Counted from the first letter of the stretch, positions 50,499 through 58,735 are shown. The stretch: DNA of 64,000 nucleotides from DASXKD01 sp963806145 (GCA_963806145.1 CAWDXD010000038.1:372001-436000), one strand, 5' to 3'. The notes: a model not told the origin generated them from the sequence alone. Numbers and translations are program-made.

Positions 50499-51337
50499 GC
50501 CTGCTCCTTGCGCTTCCAGGCGCCGATCAGCAGCGGCCATCCCATCGGGCAGTCGGCGAAGCGGGCGGCGTCGCGGTCGATCGCGGCCAGCGCCCCGGTG
50601 GCGCCGACCGACGTGGTGATGCCATGCGCCAGGGCCACCGGCAGCACGCTGCGGAAGGTGCTCTCCAGGAGCGTGCGGCCGGTGGCGAGCGGTTCGAGAC
50701 GGCCAGCGACGTCGGTGCCGTCCGGATACCCGATGCCTGCCTGCGCGAACAGCTGCGGCAGCCGGGCACCGGTATGCACGTCGGCGCCCACCGCATGGAA
50801 CACGCCGGTAATGACCCGATCCAGTTCCGCGACGCTGTCCAGCGCCGGGAGCACGGTGACGCCGCGGAGGTCGTAGTCCTGGACGAGCAGATGACCGCCC
50901 GGAGCGACGGCATCCCACAGCCGCGCCAGCACGGCGGCACGCTGCGGCAGGTGGAACAGCAGCAGGCGCGCGTAGACGAGGTCGAACGGCGCACCCGGGA
51001 TCGGCTCGCCGCCGGTGAGGTCCTGTGCGCGGAAGGAGCACTGGCGGTGGCCTGCCTCGTGCAGCGCGGCCAGCGCCGTGGCGCCGAGCGAGGAGTCGGT
51101 GTCGATGCCCAGGACCCGGCCCGCGGGCCCGGCCCGCTCGGCCATGAGGCGCATCGTCTCGCCAGGCCCGCAGCCGGCGTCCAGGCAGCTCGCGCCGGGC
51201 CCGAGGCCGATCCGGTCAAGCAGCCGTCCAGTCGCGTCCTCCCACACGCGCGCCTGCGCGCGCAGCCGGTCGTATTCCTCCGGTGAGTGCCCCATCGCAT
51301 AGCGCGCCTGCGGCCGCTCGGTTTCGATAGTGCTCAT
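50495..51337 (-). CDS. class I SAM-dependent methyltransferase
   Basis: A 280-residue methyltransferase: CLDAGCGPGETMRLMAERAG (SAM loop), GRVLGIDTDSSL, FDLVYARLLLFHLPQRAAVLARLW and GGHLLVQDYDLRGV. Its stop overlaps the aminotransferase start, so the two proteins are made together. The ~110-residue C-terminal part (ITGVFHAVGADVHTGARLPQL onward) likely sets substrate choice. Upstream, 66 bp away, is an AraC regulator on the same strand. Confidence 0.88.
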   Translation of the reverse strand: MSTIETERPQARYAMGHSPEEYDRLRAQARVWEDATGRLLDRIGLGPGASCLDAGCGPGETMRLMAERAGPAGRVLGIDTDSSLGATALAALHEAGHRQCSFRAQDLTGGEPIPGAPFDLVYARLLLFHLPQRAAVLARLWDAVAPGGHLLVQDYDLRGVTVLPALDSVAELDRVITGVFHAVGADVHTGARLPQLFAQAGIGYPDGTDVAGRLEPLATGRTLLESTFRSVLPVALAHGITTSVGATGALAAIDRDAARFADCPMGWPLLIGAWKRKEQA

Positions 51338-51403
51338 CGCTGATGCCCCCTGTTTGTTCGCAGTACGGCCAGCATCGGCGAGAGGGTTCAGCCTGTCGTT
51401 GGG

Positions 51404-52396
51404 TCAGCGCGCAGAAACCTTCACAACGCGTGCAGACCTGCGGTACTCCGCCGGGGGCAATCCGTGCACGGCGCGGAAGGCCCGGCTGAAGTCGGCGGGG
51501 CTGGAAAAGCCCCACCTGGCCGCGATGGCCGCGACCGGGCGGGGAGCCAGCGCCGGATCGGAAAGGTCCCGGCGGCAGCGCTCCAGCCGCCGCTGCCGGA
51601 TCCAGCCCGCCACGGTCAGGCCCTCGTCGTGGAAGAGCTGGTGCAAGGAGCGCAGCGAAATGTGATGCGCCGCTGCGATCATGGCCGGGGACAGCCCAGG
51701 GTCACCCAGGTGCTGCTGTATGAAGGCCTGAACCGTGGTGAGCTGGGCATGCCTGCGCGCCTCCGGTGTGCCCCAGTCCTGGACGTCCAGCTCGTGCGCC
51801 AGCCGCGTCGCCAGCACCTCCAGCGCGGCGGTCGAAAGCCGCGCAGCCTCGGCCGGGCTGTAGTGATCGATGTTGCGGGCCAGCTGGAGGAGGAACTGCG
51901 AGGTCAGATCCCCCAGGCCGGCGTCGGCCTGGAAACGTACGGCGGCCAGCCGCCTGAGCCGGTTCCGGGACAGCGGCAACAGGGACGGCGGGAACATGAA
52001 GGTCATCATCTGCGTCGGCCAGTCCCCGCCAGCCCCGCACACCACCTCGTAGGGCCGCCGGGTGTCATAGATGGTGAACTCGCCCGCCGACACGGGGGCC
52101 TGCCGGCCGTCCTGCTCAACCACGCACGAGTTGCCGCCGCGCACCAGCACCAGCTTGAGCATGTCCGGATCCGCCTGCGAGATCAGCTCGGGGGTGCGGC
52201 ACACCCTGAGGGGCGTGACGTCCATCACGACCACCTGCATCGCGCCGAGACCGCTGGCGCGGAACTCTCCCACATAGTCGGGGTCGGGGCGGATGGCGCC
52301 GCATTCCATCGGTACCCACGTCGCGGCCATCAGCTCCCGGACGAAGTCGCGCCGGTCGGCCAACGACACATGGTTGGTTCGAATCAGTGTGCTCAT
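51404..52396 (-). CDS. AraC-family transcriptional regulator
   Basis: A 330-residue regulator. The N-terminal ~190 residues are a cupin-like AraC-binding domain of the AraC_binding_2 type (LVLVRGGNSCVVEQDGRQAPVSAGEFTIYDTRRPYEV). The C-terminus holds two helix-turn-helix motifs: LSPAMIAAAHHISLRSLHQLFHDEG and PVAAIAARWGFSSPADFSRAFRAVHG. ATG 52396 (MSTLIRTNHVSL) is preferred over ATG 52423. It likely controls the methyltransferase-aminotransferase operon downstream; that is inference from position. Confidence 0.88.
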   Translation of the reverse strand: MSTLIRTNHVSLADRRDFVRELMAATWVPMECGAIRPDPDYVGEFRASGLGAMQVVVMDVTPLRVCRTPELISQADPDMLKLVLVRGGNSCVVEQDGRQAPVSAGEFTIYDTRRPYEVVCGAGGDWPTQMMTFMFPPSLLPLSRNRLRRLAAVRFQADAGLGDLTSQFLLQLARNIDHYSPAEAARLSTAALEVLATRLAHELDVQDWGTPEARRHAQLTTVQAFIQQHLGDPGLSPAMIAAAHHISLRSLHQLFHDEGLTVAGWIRQRRLERCRRDLSDPALAPRPVAAIAARWGFSSPADFSRAFRAVHGLPPAEYRRSARVVKVSAR

Positions 52397-52490
52397 AGCT
52401 CTCACACCCAAGCGACGGCGCACGTTGCGCCAGGCGCCCGCCCAGAGTCAATCACAGCCTATCGAAATGCAAAGTATCAGTAAAGCAATT

Positions 52491-52509
52491 TCTAGAGCAA
52501 TACTCTAGA
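52491..52509. promoter_or_regulatory. 19-bp TetR-type operator
   Basis: A perfect palindrome TCTAGAG-CAATA-CTCTAGA sits in the AT-rich 170-bp gap between divergent araC and tetR genes. Size and position fit autoregulation by the TetR protein and control of the AraC gene. Confidence 0.65.
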
Positions 52510-52568
52510 CTGGTATTCGTCTCACTGGCCCCGTCGTGTCATCGGAAGATCACGGAGCAGTACCGCAC

Positions 52569-53255
52569 ATGCCCACGACAGACCCGGCGGCACGAGTCCC
52601 TGCCCCAGCGCTGCGGCGCCGCGGGCCAGCCAGCACCGAAGACGGGCGGCGCAGCCGCGACCGCGTTCTCCAGGCGGCCCTGAACCTGATCATCGAAGCC
52701 GGCATCGACCAGGTCCGGCTCGCCGAGATAGCCCGGCGGGCCGAGATGAGCTCCGGCCAGCTGATGTACTACTTCACCTCTAAGGAGCACATCCTGCTGG
52801 AGACCCTGGCCTGGCAGGAGCACCAGGACACGATGCGGCGTGAGGCCGCCCTGGCCAGGGTGACCGGTGCCTGGCGCCAGCTCGAACGATTCATCGAGCT
52901 GTACCTGCCGGGCACCCATCCGGACCCGAGCTGGATCCTCTGGCTGGAGGCGTGGGCCCGCGCACCGCACAACAGGCAGGTGAACCAGTTCCTGGAAGAA
53001 CTGCTGAATCCATGGCGCGATGACCTCGCCGCCCTCATTGCCCGCGGTGTCCAGGAGGGAGCATTCGCCCCCCCGGCCTCGCTCGCCGACTTCACCCGCC
53101 GCTTCATCGCCCTGCTCGACGGCCTTGCGCTCCAGCGCCTGCAGCAGATGCACGAGTCGTCCCGCAGGCGCCTCACCGAACTCGCCATGCACGCGGCCCG
53201 CATCGAACTGGCACCCGGCCCCCAGCGCCCGGTTCCCGCCAGCGAACGCGCCTGA
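52569..53255 (+). CDS. TetR-family transcriptional regulator
   Basis: A 228-residue regulator with the N-terminal helix-turn-helix RDRVLQAALNLIIEAGIDQVRLAEIARRAEMSSGQLMYYFTSKEHIL. The helical C-terminal ligand domain includes WLEAWARAPHNRQVNQFLEELLNPWR. The DNA-binding domain is preceded by a ~35-residue Pro/Ala-rich tail. ATG 52569 has a GGAG at 10 bases. GTG 52536 is the alternative start and would add 11 residues. A perfect palindrome lies 60-80 bp upstream. Confidence 0.88.
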   Translation: MPTTDPAARVPAPALRRRGPASTEDGRRSRDRVLQAALNLIIEAGIDQVRLAEIARRAEMSSGQLMYYFTSKEHILLETLAWQEHQDTMRREAALARVTGAWRQLERFIELYLPGTHPDPSWILWLEAWARAPHNRQVNQFLEELLNPWRDDLAALIARGVQEGAFAPPASLADFTRRFIALLDGLALQRLQQMHESSRRRLTELAMHAARIELAPGPQRPVPASERA

Positions 53256-53285
53256 GCCCGGCCGCGTGATCGCCTGGCGCCGCCC

Positions 53286-54680
53286 TCACCGACCTGCTGG
53301 AGATCGCCGCCATCGACCTTGAAACCCCCTCACCGGCCAAGGCTGGCCAGTCACCGGTCCAAGGCACGCTCTTGGGCGCGGCCAGCTAGAACCCGCGCCA
53401 TCCTTCATCGATCGGTCCTCGTGATCATCCAGCTCTGCTGCAGCCAACGGCGGCGTCTGTCTCTGGGCACGGTCGCGCGCGGCTCGGGCCGCGTGGATCA
53501 GGAACGTGACGCAGCACCAGATTCCGGCGGATACCAGGCATTCGCGCTGCAGGACGGCGACTGGCAATGCCCAGGCTGGCCCGTGAACCAGCAGGTACTG
53601 GCCGACGGTGGAGCCGATGAGCAGCATCATGACGGCGAGGGCGGTGCCCGTCCGCTGGACGCGGGTGCGCGCGTGGAGGGCGGCGAGCAGGACCGCCGGA
53701 GCGAGCCAGATCCAGTGATGGGTCCAGCTCACTGGGGAGGCCAGCTGGGCCGTGATGCCGGTGATCAGCCACGCCTCGAGTTCATGTCCGAGCCGGTGGC
53801 AGGCGCGGGCCGCCCACAGCCCCAGTGCGGCCACCGCGACCGAGGACGGCGTCCGCAGCGGGCTGGTCCACGGCCCGATGGCGGCGAGTATCCCCTGCAC
53901 TGAGTTGTTTCCCGAGCCGGAGAAGGTGTGACCGTACGCGACCAGGTGCGGCAGGTGCCACATCACCGAGGTGAGGAACTGCTCGCTCATCGCCGGGTAC
54001 ACCGCGGCGGCGGCGATCAGGCAGGCGGCCGCGGCCAGTGCGCTGTTCCGGGCAAGCCGCCATTGCCGGGTGACCAAGAAGTAGCAAATGAACAGGCCCG
54101 GCGTGAGCTTGATGGCGGTGGCGACGCCGACCAGCGTGCCGGGCGGGATCAGCCGGGCCAGCCGCCCGTGCCGGGGCCGGAACAGATCGGCCAGGCAAGC
54201 CAGCATCAGCAGGCTGTTGACCTGGCCCATCGAGATCTCGTTGATCATCATCGTGGAGGCGGCGGTGACGGCCAGGGCGCACGCCAGGACCGCTGCGCGG
54301 CGCGTGCCGGATCCGAGCGGGATCACCCGGACCACTACCGCGTTCTCAGCCCACGCGACGGCGAACGCGGCGGCCAGGCCCCATACGTGGTACGCGGCGC
54401 TCCAGCTGGCCAGGGCCGTCGGGAGCAGGGCGAGCAGGGCGAACGGGGTATAGGTGTACGGCAGCCCGTGACCGCCGATCCCCGGCCCGGCGATGTCCCC
54501 CGCGTAAATGTCCGATCCATGCAGGGCCCAGACCGAGGCGTAGCGGTAGATGTGGAAGTCAACGGGTTCGGCGAACCACCGCATGATGACCCAGGCCGTG
54601 AGCGGGGCGAGGACTCCGATGGCGATGGCCCGGAGCACGCGGTCGAGCCTGGCCGCCCGCGAGACGGGGCCCGGGGTCAC
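53286..54680 (-). CDS. GT87-like polyprenol-phosphate-mannose-type glycosyltransferase
   Basis: A 464-residue polytopic membrane protein with ten or more hydrophobic segments. The N-terminal loop after TM1 holds VDFHIYRYASVWALHGSDIY, the Asp-containing first loop typical of GT-C/GT87 (DUF2029) enzymes, followed by LPYTYTPFALLALLP. Later MGQVNSLLMLACLADL and TAIKLTPGLFICYFLVTRQWRLA are family hallmarks. These enzymes transfer mannose or arabinose from lipid carriers to cell-envelope glycans. GTG 54680 is the most plausible start but its ribosome-binding site is weak. Confidence 0.82.
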   Translation of the reverse strand: MTPGPVSRAARLDRVLRAIAIGVLAPLTAWVIMRWFAEPVDFHIYRYASVWALHGSDIYAGDIAGPGIGGHGLPYTYTPFALLALLPTALASWSAAYHVWGLAAAFAVAWAENAVVVRVIPLGSGTRRAAVLACALAVTAASTMMINEISMGQVNSLLMLACLADLFRPRHGRLARLIPPGTLVGVATAIKLTPGLFICYFLVTRQWRLARNSALAAAACLIAAAAVYPAMSEQFLTSVMWHLPHLVAYGHTFSGSGNNSVQGILAAIGPWTSPLRTPSSVAVAALGLWAARACHRLGHELEAWLITGITAQLASPVSWTHHWIWLAPAVLLAALHARTRVQRTGTALAVMMLLIGSTVGQYLLVHGPAWALPVAVLQRECLVSAGIWCCVTFLIHAARAARDRAQRQTPPLAAAELDDHEDRSMKDGAGSSWPRPRACLGPVTGQPWPVRGFQGRWRRSPAGR

Positions 54681-54792
54681 GGACCCGCCGGCGCGGCGTC
54701 TGGCCGGCCCCGATGGGCGGAAAGGCGCGGAGCGGTGGTCGTCATGAACGACGTTGTAACAACCCGCCGGTAGCGGGCCGGTAAGCGTAGCG

Positions 54793-54826
54793 CTTATCCC
54801 GTCCTTATCCGGCGGCCGGGGATACT
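54793..54826 (+). promoter_or_regulatory. promoter and repeat operator of the OmpR-type two-component system
   Basis: Direct repeats CTTATCC at 54793 and 54804 (period 11) are followed 11 bases later by a -10-like GATACT (54821-54826). A palindrome TAAGCG-TAG-CGCTTA (54782-54796) overlaps the first repeat. This is the layout of an OmpR-type autoregulated promoter. The response regulator ATG is at 54854. Confidence 0.6.
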
Positions 54827-54853
54827 GGGAGACACAGCGGGACAGGAGATCCG

Positions 54854-55513
54854 ATGCGCGTGCTGGTGGCCGAGGACGAGCCACTGCTGGCGGACAACAT
54901 CGCTGCCGGGCTGCGGCGGCAGTCCATGGCGGTCGATGTCTGCTACGACGGGGACGCCGCCCTGGAACGGGTGACGACCCACCGCTACGACGTCGTGATT
55001 CTCGACCGTGACCTCCCCCATGTCCACGGCGACGAGGTGTGCCGGCGGATCGTGGCCGAGGGCGGAGAAACCAGGGTGCTGATGCTCACTGCGGCGTCCA
55101 GCATCAGGGACCGGGTGGACGGGCTGGACCTGGGCGCGGACGACTACCTCACCAAACCGTTCGCCTTCGCCGAACTGGTCGCCCGGGTGGGCTCGCTCGG
55201 ACGGCGGGCACGGCCCGCCCTGCCGCCGGTACTGGAACGTGCCGGGATCACCCTGGACCTGCCCCGGCGCCAGGCGTCGCGGGATGGCCTGCTGCTGCCG
55301 CTCACCCCCAAGGAGTTCGCGGTCCTGGAGGTCCTCATGCGGGCGGGGAACACCGTGGTGAGCGCCGAGGAACTGCTGGAAAAGGCGTGGGATGAGCACG
55401 CCGACCCGTTCACGAACGCGGTGCGGGTCGCGGTGATGACGCTGCGCCGCAAGCTGGGCGACCCCCCGCTGATCGAGACCGTACCCGGCGCCGGCTACCG
55501 GATCGGCTCATGA
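54854..55513 (+). CDS. OmpR-family response regulator
   Basis: A 219-residue regulator closely resembling the one at 35882-36544 in length and organisation. The receiver has AEDEP, Asp in VVILDRDLPH, LMLTAAS and YLTKPFAF. The winged helix has LTPKEFAVLEVLMRAGN and NAVRVAVMTLRRKLG. Its stop overlaps the kinase ATG (ATGA). Two 11-bp-spaced repeats sit in its promoter. Confidence 0.93.
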   Translation: MRVLVAEDEPLLADNIAAGLRRQSMAVDVCYDGDAALERVTTHRYDVVILDRDLPHVHGDEVCRRIVAEGGETRVLMLTAASSIRDRVDGLDLGADDYLTKPFAFAELVARVGSLGRRARPALPPVLERAGITLDLPRRQASRDGLLLPLTPKEFAVLEVLMRAGNTVVSAEELLEKAWDEHADPFTNAVRVAVMTLRRKLGDPPLIETVPGAGYRIGS

Positions 55514-56607
55514 CCCGGAAAGTGCCACCGCTGCGGCGGCGCCTCGCCCTGACCTTCGCGCTGGTCGCCGTCGCTGGCTTCCTGGCGCTGAGCGCGGCCG
55601 TGTTCACGGTGATCAACGTGCTGCTCTCCTTCGGGAACACCGGATACGGGGCATGCACGCAAGTGCCCTTCCTCCCCCACCTGGCCCAAGGCTGCGGCGC
55701 ACCCGGCTATTCACCACTAGTGCGGATCCTCCTGCTCGCGCTGCTGATGGCGGGGCTGACGCTCGCGGCGTGGGGCTGCTCGCGGCTCGCCGCCCGGCTG
55801 CTGCGCCCCCTGACCGACATGGCCGGCACCGTCAGCCAGCTCGGGCCACAGAACCTGCGCCAGCGCATCCGGATGACCGGCGAGGCCGACCCGCTGAAAG
55901 AACTAGCCGACGCGGTCGACGCGGCGCTGGACCGGCTCGTGGCCGGCTACGAGAGCCAGCGCAGGTTCGCCTCGAACGCCTCGCACGAGCTGCGCACCCA
56001 GCAGGCCGTGCAGCGGCTGCTCACCGAGGTAGCCATGGACGACCCGGACAGCGGCCCGGACCTGCACCGGCTCGGCGGCCAGCTGCTCCGCGCCAGCGAG
56101 CGCAACGAAAAGCTCATCGAAGGGCTGCTGGTGCTGGCCGAAAGCGAACGCGGCCTGCCCGGCAAGGTCCCGGTGCGCCTCGACGAGCTCACCGCGTCGG
56201 TCCTGGACGCCCACGCCGAACTGGCCGCCGAGCGCGGGGTCAGCCTGCGCCGGGTGCTCGCGGAGCGGCTGGTGCCAGGCGATCCGCTGATGCTGGAGCG
56301 GCTCATCAGCAATCTCGTCACCAACGCGATCATGTACAACCAGCCGGACGGCTGGGCCGAGGTCACCGTCTCCGCCCAGCCCTCGCTGACCGTGCGCAAC
56401 ACCGGCCAGGACATCCCCGCCGCCGCGCTGCCTTCGGTCTTCGAGCCATTCCGCAGGCTGGCCGCCGACCGCACCGATCACCGAGGGGCCGGCCTGGGCC
56501 TGTCCATCGTCCGTGCTATCACCGTCGCTCACGACGGCGCCATCCACGCCCAGCCGCGCGACGGTGGCGGGCTGATAATCGAGATCGAATTGCCGTCGAC
56601 TTCCTGA
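55510..56607 (+). CDS. sensor histidine kinase
   Basis: A 365-residue kinase. TM1 (LTFALVAVAGFLALSAAVFTVI) and TM2 (ILLLALLMAGLTLAAWGCSRLAA) enclose a short ~45-residue external loop with two Cys (GYGACTQVPF, LAQGCGAPGY) that may form a disulfide. HAMP follows. The H-box reads ASHELRTQQAVQRLL: the normally conserved Pro after HELRT is Gln. The N-box is LVTNAIMYNQPDG and the G-box RGAGLGLSIVRAI. Partner of the overlapping response regulator. Confidence 0.9.
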   Translation: MTRKVPPLRRRLALTFALVAVAGFLALSAAVFTVINVLLSFGNTGYGACTQVPFLPHLAQGCGAPGYSPLVRILLLALLMAGLTLAAWGCSRLAARLLRPLTDMAGTVSQLGPQNLRQRIRMTGEADPLKELADAVDAALDRLVAGYESQRRFASNASHELRTQQAVQRLLTEVAMDDPDSGPDLHRLGGQLLRASERNEKLIEGLLVLAESERGLPGKVPVRLDELTASVLDAHAELAAERGVSLRRVLAERLVPGDPLMLERLISNLVTNAIMYNQPDGWAEVTVSAQPSLTVRNTGQDIPAAALPSVFEPFRRLAADRTDHRGAGLGLSIVRAITVAHDGAIHAQPRDGGGLIIEIELPSTS

Positions 56608-56673
56608 CCACCTGCGTTGTGAGCGTCGTACCCGGTCATTCCGATCTCTTGAGAGATCCCATGGTGGGGCCGG

Positions 56674-56748
56674 TGGGGCCGGTGGGATTCGAACCCACAC
56701 TGCCGGGCACCTAAAGCCCGTGCCTCATGCCAATTGGGCTACGGCCCC
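56674..56748 (-). tRNA. tRNA with Leu-type UAG anticodon loop but short class I variable arm
   Basis: The minus strand folds as acceptor GGGGCCG/CGGCCCC, D-stem GCCC/AGGC (one C-A mismatch), anticodon stem CGGGC/GCCCG with loop TTTAGGT, five-base variable loop GCAGT, T-stem GTGGG/CCCAC with loop TTCGAAT and discriminator A. CCA is not encoded. The anticodon position reads TAG, and the whole loop equals that of bacterial tRNA-Leu(UAG), but tRNA-Leu should carry a long variable arm. Identity is therefore uncertain. It lies 24 bp after the thiol peroxidase gene on the same strand. The acceptor end CCGGCCCCACC is repeated directly downstream. Confidence 0.8.
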
Positions 56749-56772
56749 TTGTCTGCTCAGCCTAAACCGGCG

Positions 56773-57240
56773 TCACAACCCGAGGTCCTGGCGGAGCCTG
56801 GCCACGTGGCCGGTGGCCTTGACGTTGTAATAGGCCCGGGAGATCTTTCCGTCCTCGCCGACCACCAAGGTGGAACGGATGACGCCCACCCTGGTCTTCC
56901 CGTAGAGCTTCTTCTCGCCCCAGGCGCCGTAGGCTTCGTGCACCTTGTGGTCCGGGTCGGACAGCAGCGGGAAGTTCAGACCGTCGCGGTCGCGGAACTT
57001 GGCCAACTTGGCGGGAGCGTCCGGGGAGATGCCCAGCACCGTCACCCCCGCTGCCGCCAGTGAGGCGATGCTGTCCCTGAAATCGCACGCTTCCTTGGTA
57101 CAGCCCGGCGTCATCGCCGCCGGGTAGAAGTACACGATCACCTGCTGGCCGCGCAGCGACGACAGGGTCACCTGATTGCCGTCGGCATCGGTCAGCGTGA
57201 AATCCGGCGCCTCATCGCCCGGCTGCAGCTTGCTCACCAC
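56773..57240 (-). CDS. bcp: thioredoxin-dependent thiol peroxidase (BCP/PrxQ type)
   Basis: A 155-residue peroxiredoxin: EAPDFTLTDADGNQVTLSSL, then YFYPAAMTPGCTKEACDFRD with peroxidatic Cys in TPGC and resolving Cys five residues later, as in BCP enzymes. It reduces peroxides with thioredoxin or another thiol donor. The start is GTG 57240 or the in-frame GTG one codon on. It precedes the tRNA gene on the same strand and follows rdgB by 59 bp. Confidence 0.95.
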   Translation of the reverse strand: MVSKLQPGDEAPDFTLTDADGNQVTLSSLRGQQVIVYFYPAAMTPGCTKEACDFRDSIASLAAAGVTVLGISPDAPAKLAKFRDRDGLNFPLLSDPDHKVHEAYGAWGEKKLYGKTRVGVIRSTLVVGEDGKISRAYYNVKATGHVARLRQDLGL

Positions 57241-57299
57241 TGCTCCCTCCTCGGGGACGGCTACATCCGTCCCCGGCGACTACCGTACCGGCAGCGGCG

Positions 57300-57911
57300 T
57301 CAGCCGCCGAGCAGCGCGGCGATGACCGGCGCCAGGGCGCGCAGCGCACGGCCCCGGTGGCTGATCGCGTCCTTGGCCTCCGGGCTCATCTCGGCCGTGG
57401 TCAGCTCGGAGGCGGCGGGCACGAAGATCGGGTCGTAGCCGAATCCGTTCGTGCCGCGCGGGGCGTCGGTGATCCGGCCGCTGACCGTTCCCTCGGCGAC
57501 GTGCTCCCCGCCCGACGGCAGCACCAGCGCCGCCACGCAGGCGAAGTGCGCCGCCCGGCGGTCCGCGGGCACGTCGGCAAGCTGGCCGAGCACGAGCCGC
57601 AGGTTCGCCTCGTCGTCCCCGTGCCGGCCGGCCCAGCGGGCGGACAGCACCCCGGGCATCCCGTTCAGCGCGTCGATGCACAGGCCGGAGTCCTCGGCGA
57701 CCGCCGGGCGCCCCGTGTGCGCCACGACCGCCCGCGCCTTCAGCAGCGCGTTCTCGGTGAACGTGGCGCCGGTCTCGGCCACCTCGGGCATGTCCGGGTA
57801 CTCGCTGAGGCTGGTGACGCTCACGCCGACGCTGCTGGCCTCCAGGATGCGCCGCAGTTCGGCGAGCTTCTTGGCGTTGCGGGTGGCGAGGATGAGGCCA
57901 GCGTCGCTCAC
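57300..57911 (-). CDS. rdgB: XTP/dITP (RdgB/HAM1) pyrophosphatase
   Basis: A 203-residue non-canonical purine NTP pyrophosphatase that cleans dITP and XTP from the nucleotide pool. The N-terminal LILATRNAKKLAELRRIL, the TFTENALLKARAV loop, AVAEDSGLCIDALNGMPGVLSARWAG and TNGFGYDPIFVP near the end are family hallmarks. GTG 57911 overlaps the rph stop by 4 bp. rph-rdgB order is conserved in actinobacteria. Confidence 0.95.
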   Translation of the reverse strand: MSDAGLILATRNAKKLAELRRILEASSVGVSVTSLSEYPDMPEVAETGATFTENALLKARAVVAHTGRPAVAEDSGLCIDALNGMPGVLSARWAGRHGDDEANLRLVLGQLADVPADRRAAHFACVAALVLPSGGEHVAEGTVSGRITDAPRGTNGFGYDPIFVPAASELTTAEMSPEAKDAISHRGRALRALAPVIAALLGG

Positions 57912-58627
57912 TGGCCCAGCGCGGCGCGCTGCAGCCGGCTCAGCTCGGCGCACCCGGCCACGCCGAGGTCCAGCAGCTGATCAAGAAGTTCGCGGCCAAA
58001 CGGCTCCCGCTCCGCAGTCCCCTGGATCTCGACGAAGCTGCCGTCCCCGGTGCACACCACGTTCATGTCCGTCTGGGCCGCGACGTCTTCGGTGTAGCAC
58101 AGGTCCAGCCGGGGTTCACCGTCCACGATGCCCACGCTTACCGCGGCTACCGAGGCGACCAGCGGGTCGCCCTTGCACCGGCGGCGGCCCTGCAGCCAGC
58201 CGACCGCGTCGGCCAGCGCGAGGTAGCCGCCGGTGATGGCCGCGGTGCGCGTGCCGCCGTCGGCCTGGAGCACGTCACAGTCGATGATGACGGTGTTCTC
58301 GCCGAGTGCCTTCGCGTCCACGCAGGCCCGCAGCGACCTGCCGACAAGGCGGGAGATCTCCTGGGTGCGGCCGCCGGGCCGGCCTTTGACCGACTCCCGG
58401 TCGCCGCGGGTGTTGGTGGCCCTGGGCAGCATGGCGTACTCCGCGGTCACCCAGCCCAGCCCGCTGCCACGACGCCACCTCGGCACCTCCTCGGTGGCAC
58501 TGGCGGCACAGAGCACCCGGGTGGCACCGAACTCGATGAGCACCGAGCCTTCGGCGTGCTCCAGCCAGCCACGCGTGATCTTTATCTCGCGCAGCTGATC
58601 AGCGCTGCGCCCATCGGGTCGCGACAT
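57908..58627 (-). CDS. rph: ribonuclease PH
   Basis: A 239-residue phosphorolytic 3'-5' exoribonuclease that trims tRNA 3' ends. It starts MSRPDGRSADQLREIKITRGW and includes GSVLIEFGATRVLCAAS, MLPRATNTRGDRE, SRLVGRSLRACVD, DCDVLQADGGTRTAAITG and the catalytic-site Asp region ending DMNVVCTGDGSFVEIQGTAE. ATG 58627 fits family length. It is coupled to rdgB downstream. A GC-rich hairpin repeat lies in the 140 bp upstream. Confidence 0.96.
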   Translation of the reverse strand: MSRPDGRSADQLREIKITRGWLEHAEGSVLIEFGATRVLCAASATEEVPRWRRGSGLGWVTAEYAMLPRATNTRGDRESVKGRPGGRTQEISRLVGRSLRACVDAKALGENTVIIDCDVLQADGGTRTAAITGGYLALADAVGWLQGRRRCKGDPLVASVAAVSVGIVDGEPRLDLCYTEDVAAQTDMNVVCTGDGSFVEIQGTAEREPFGRELLDQLLDLGVAGCAELSRLQRAALGQ

Positions 58628-58663
58628 GGCCGACAGCCTAGCGCCGGCAGGATGGTGCTCGGT

Positions 58664-58735
58664 GTTAGCCCGGGGGGCGACCCCCGGAACCCCCGGTGGC
58701 TCAAGGCCCCGTTCCTTCGTCACCGGGCCTTGGCC
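58664..58735. repeat. GC-rich intergenic repeat, copy 1
   Basis: AGCCCGGGGGGCGACCCCCGGAACCCCC with inverted G6/C5 arms is followed by a weaker block ending TCGTCACCGGGCC. It lies between the epimerase stop and rph and closely resembles the copies at 60.6 kb. A stable hairpin, so a terminator or spacer role is likely. Confidence 0.65.

Noticed and set aside
49020..51041. 673-residue aminotransferase with long N-terminus
   Set aside because: The first ~180 codons are antisense-like shadow over the methyltransferase gene; the real start is at 50498 or 50441.
56650..56680. Phage attachment site at the tRNA 3' end
   Set aside because: The tandem copy of the acceptor end is only about 11 bp and no integrase or phage gene is nearby; it is more simply a local duplication.
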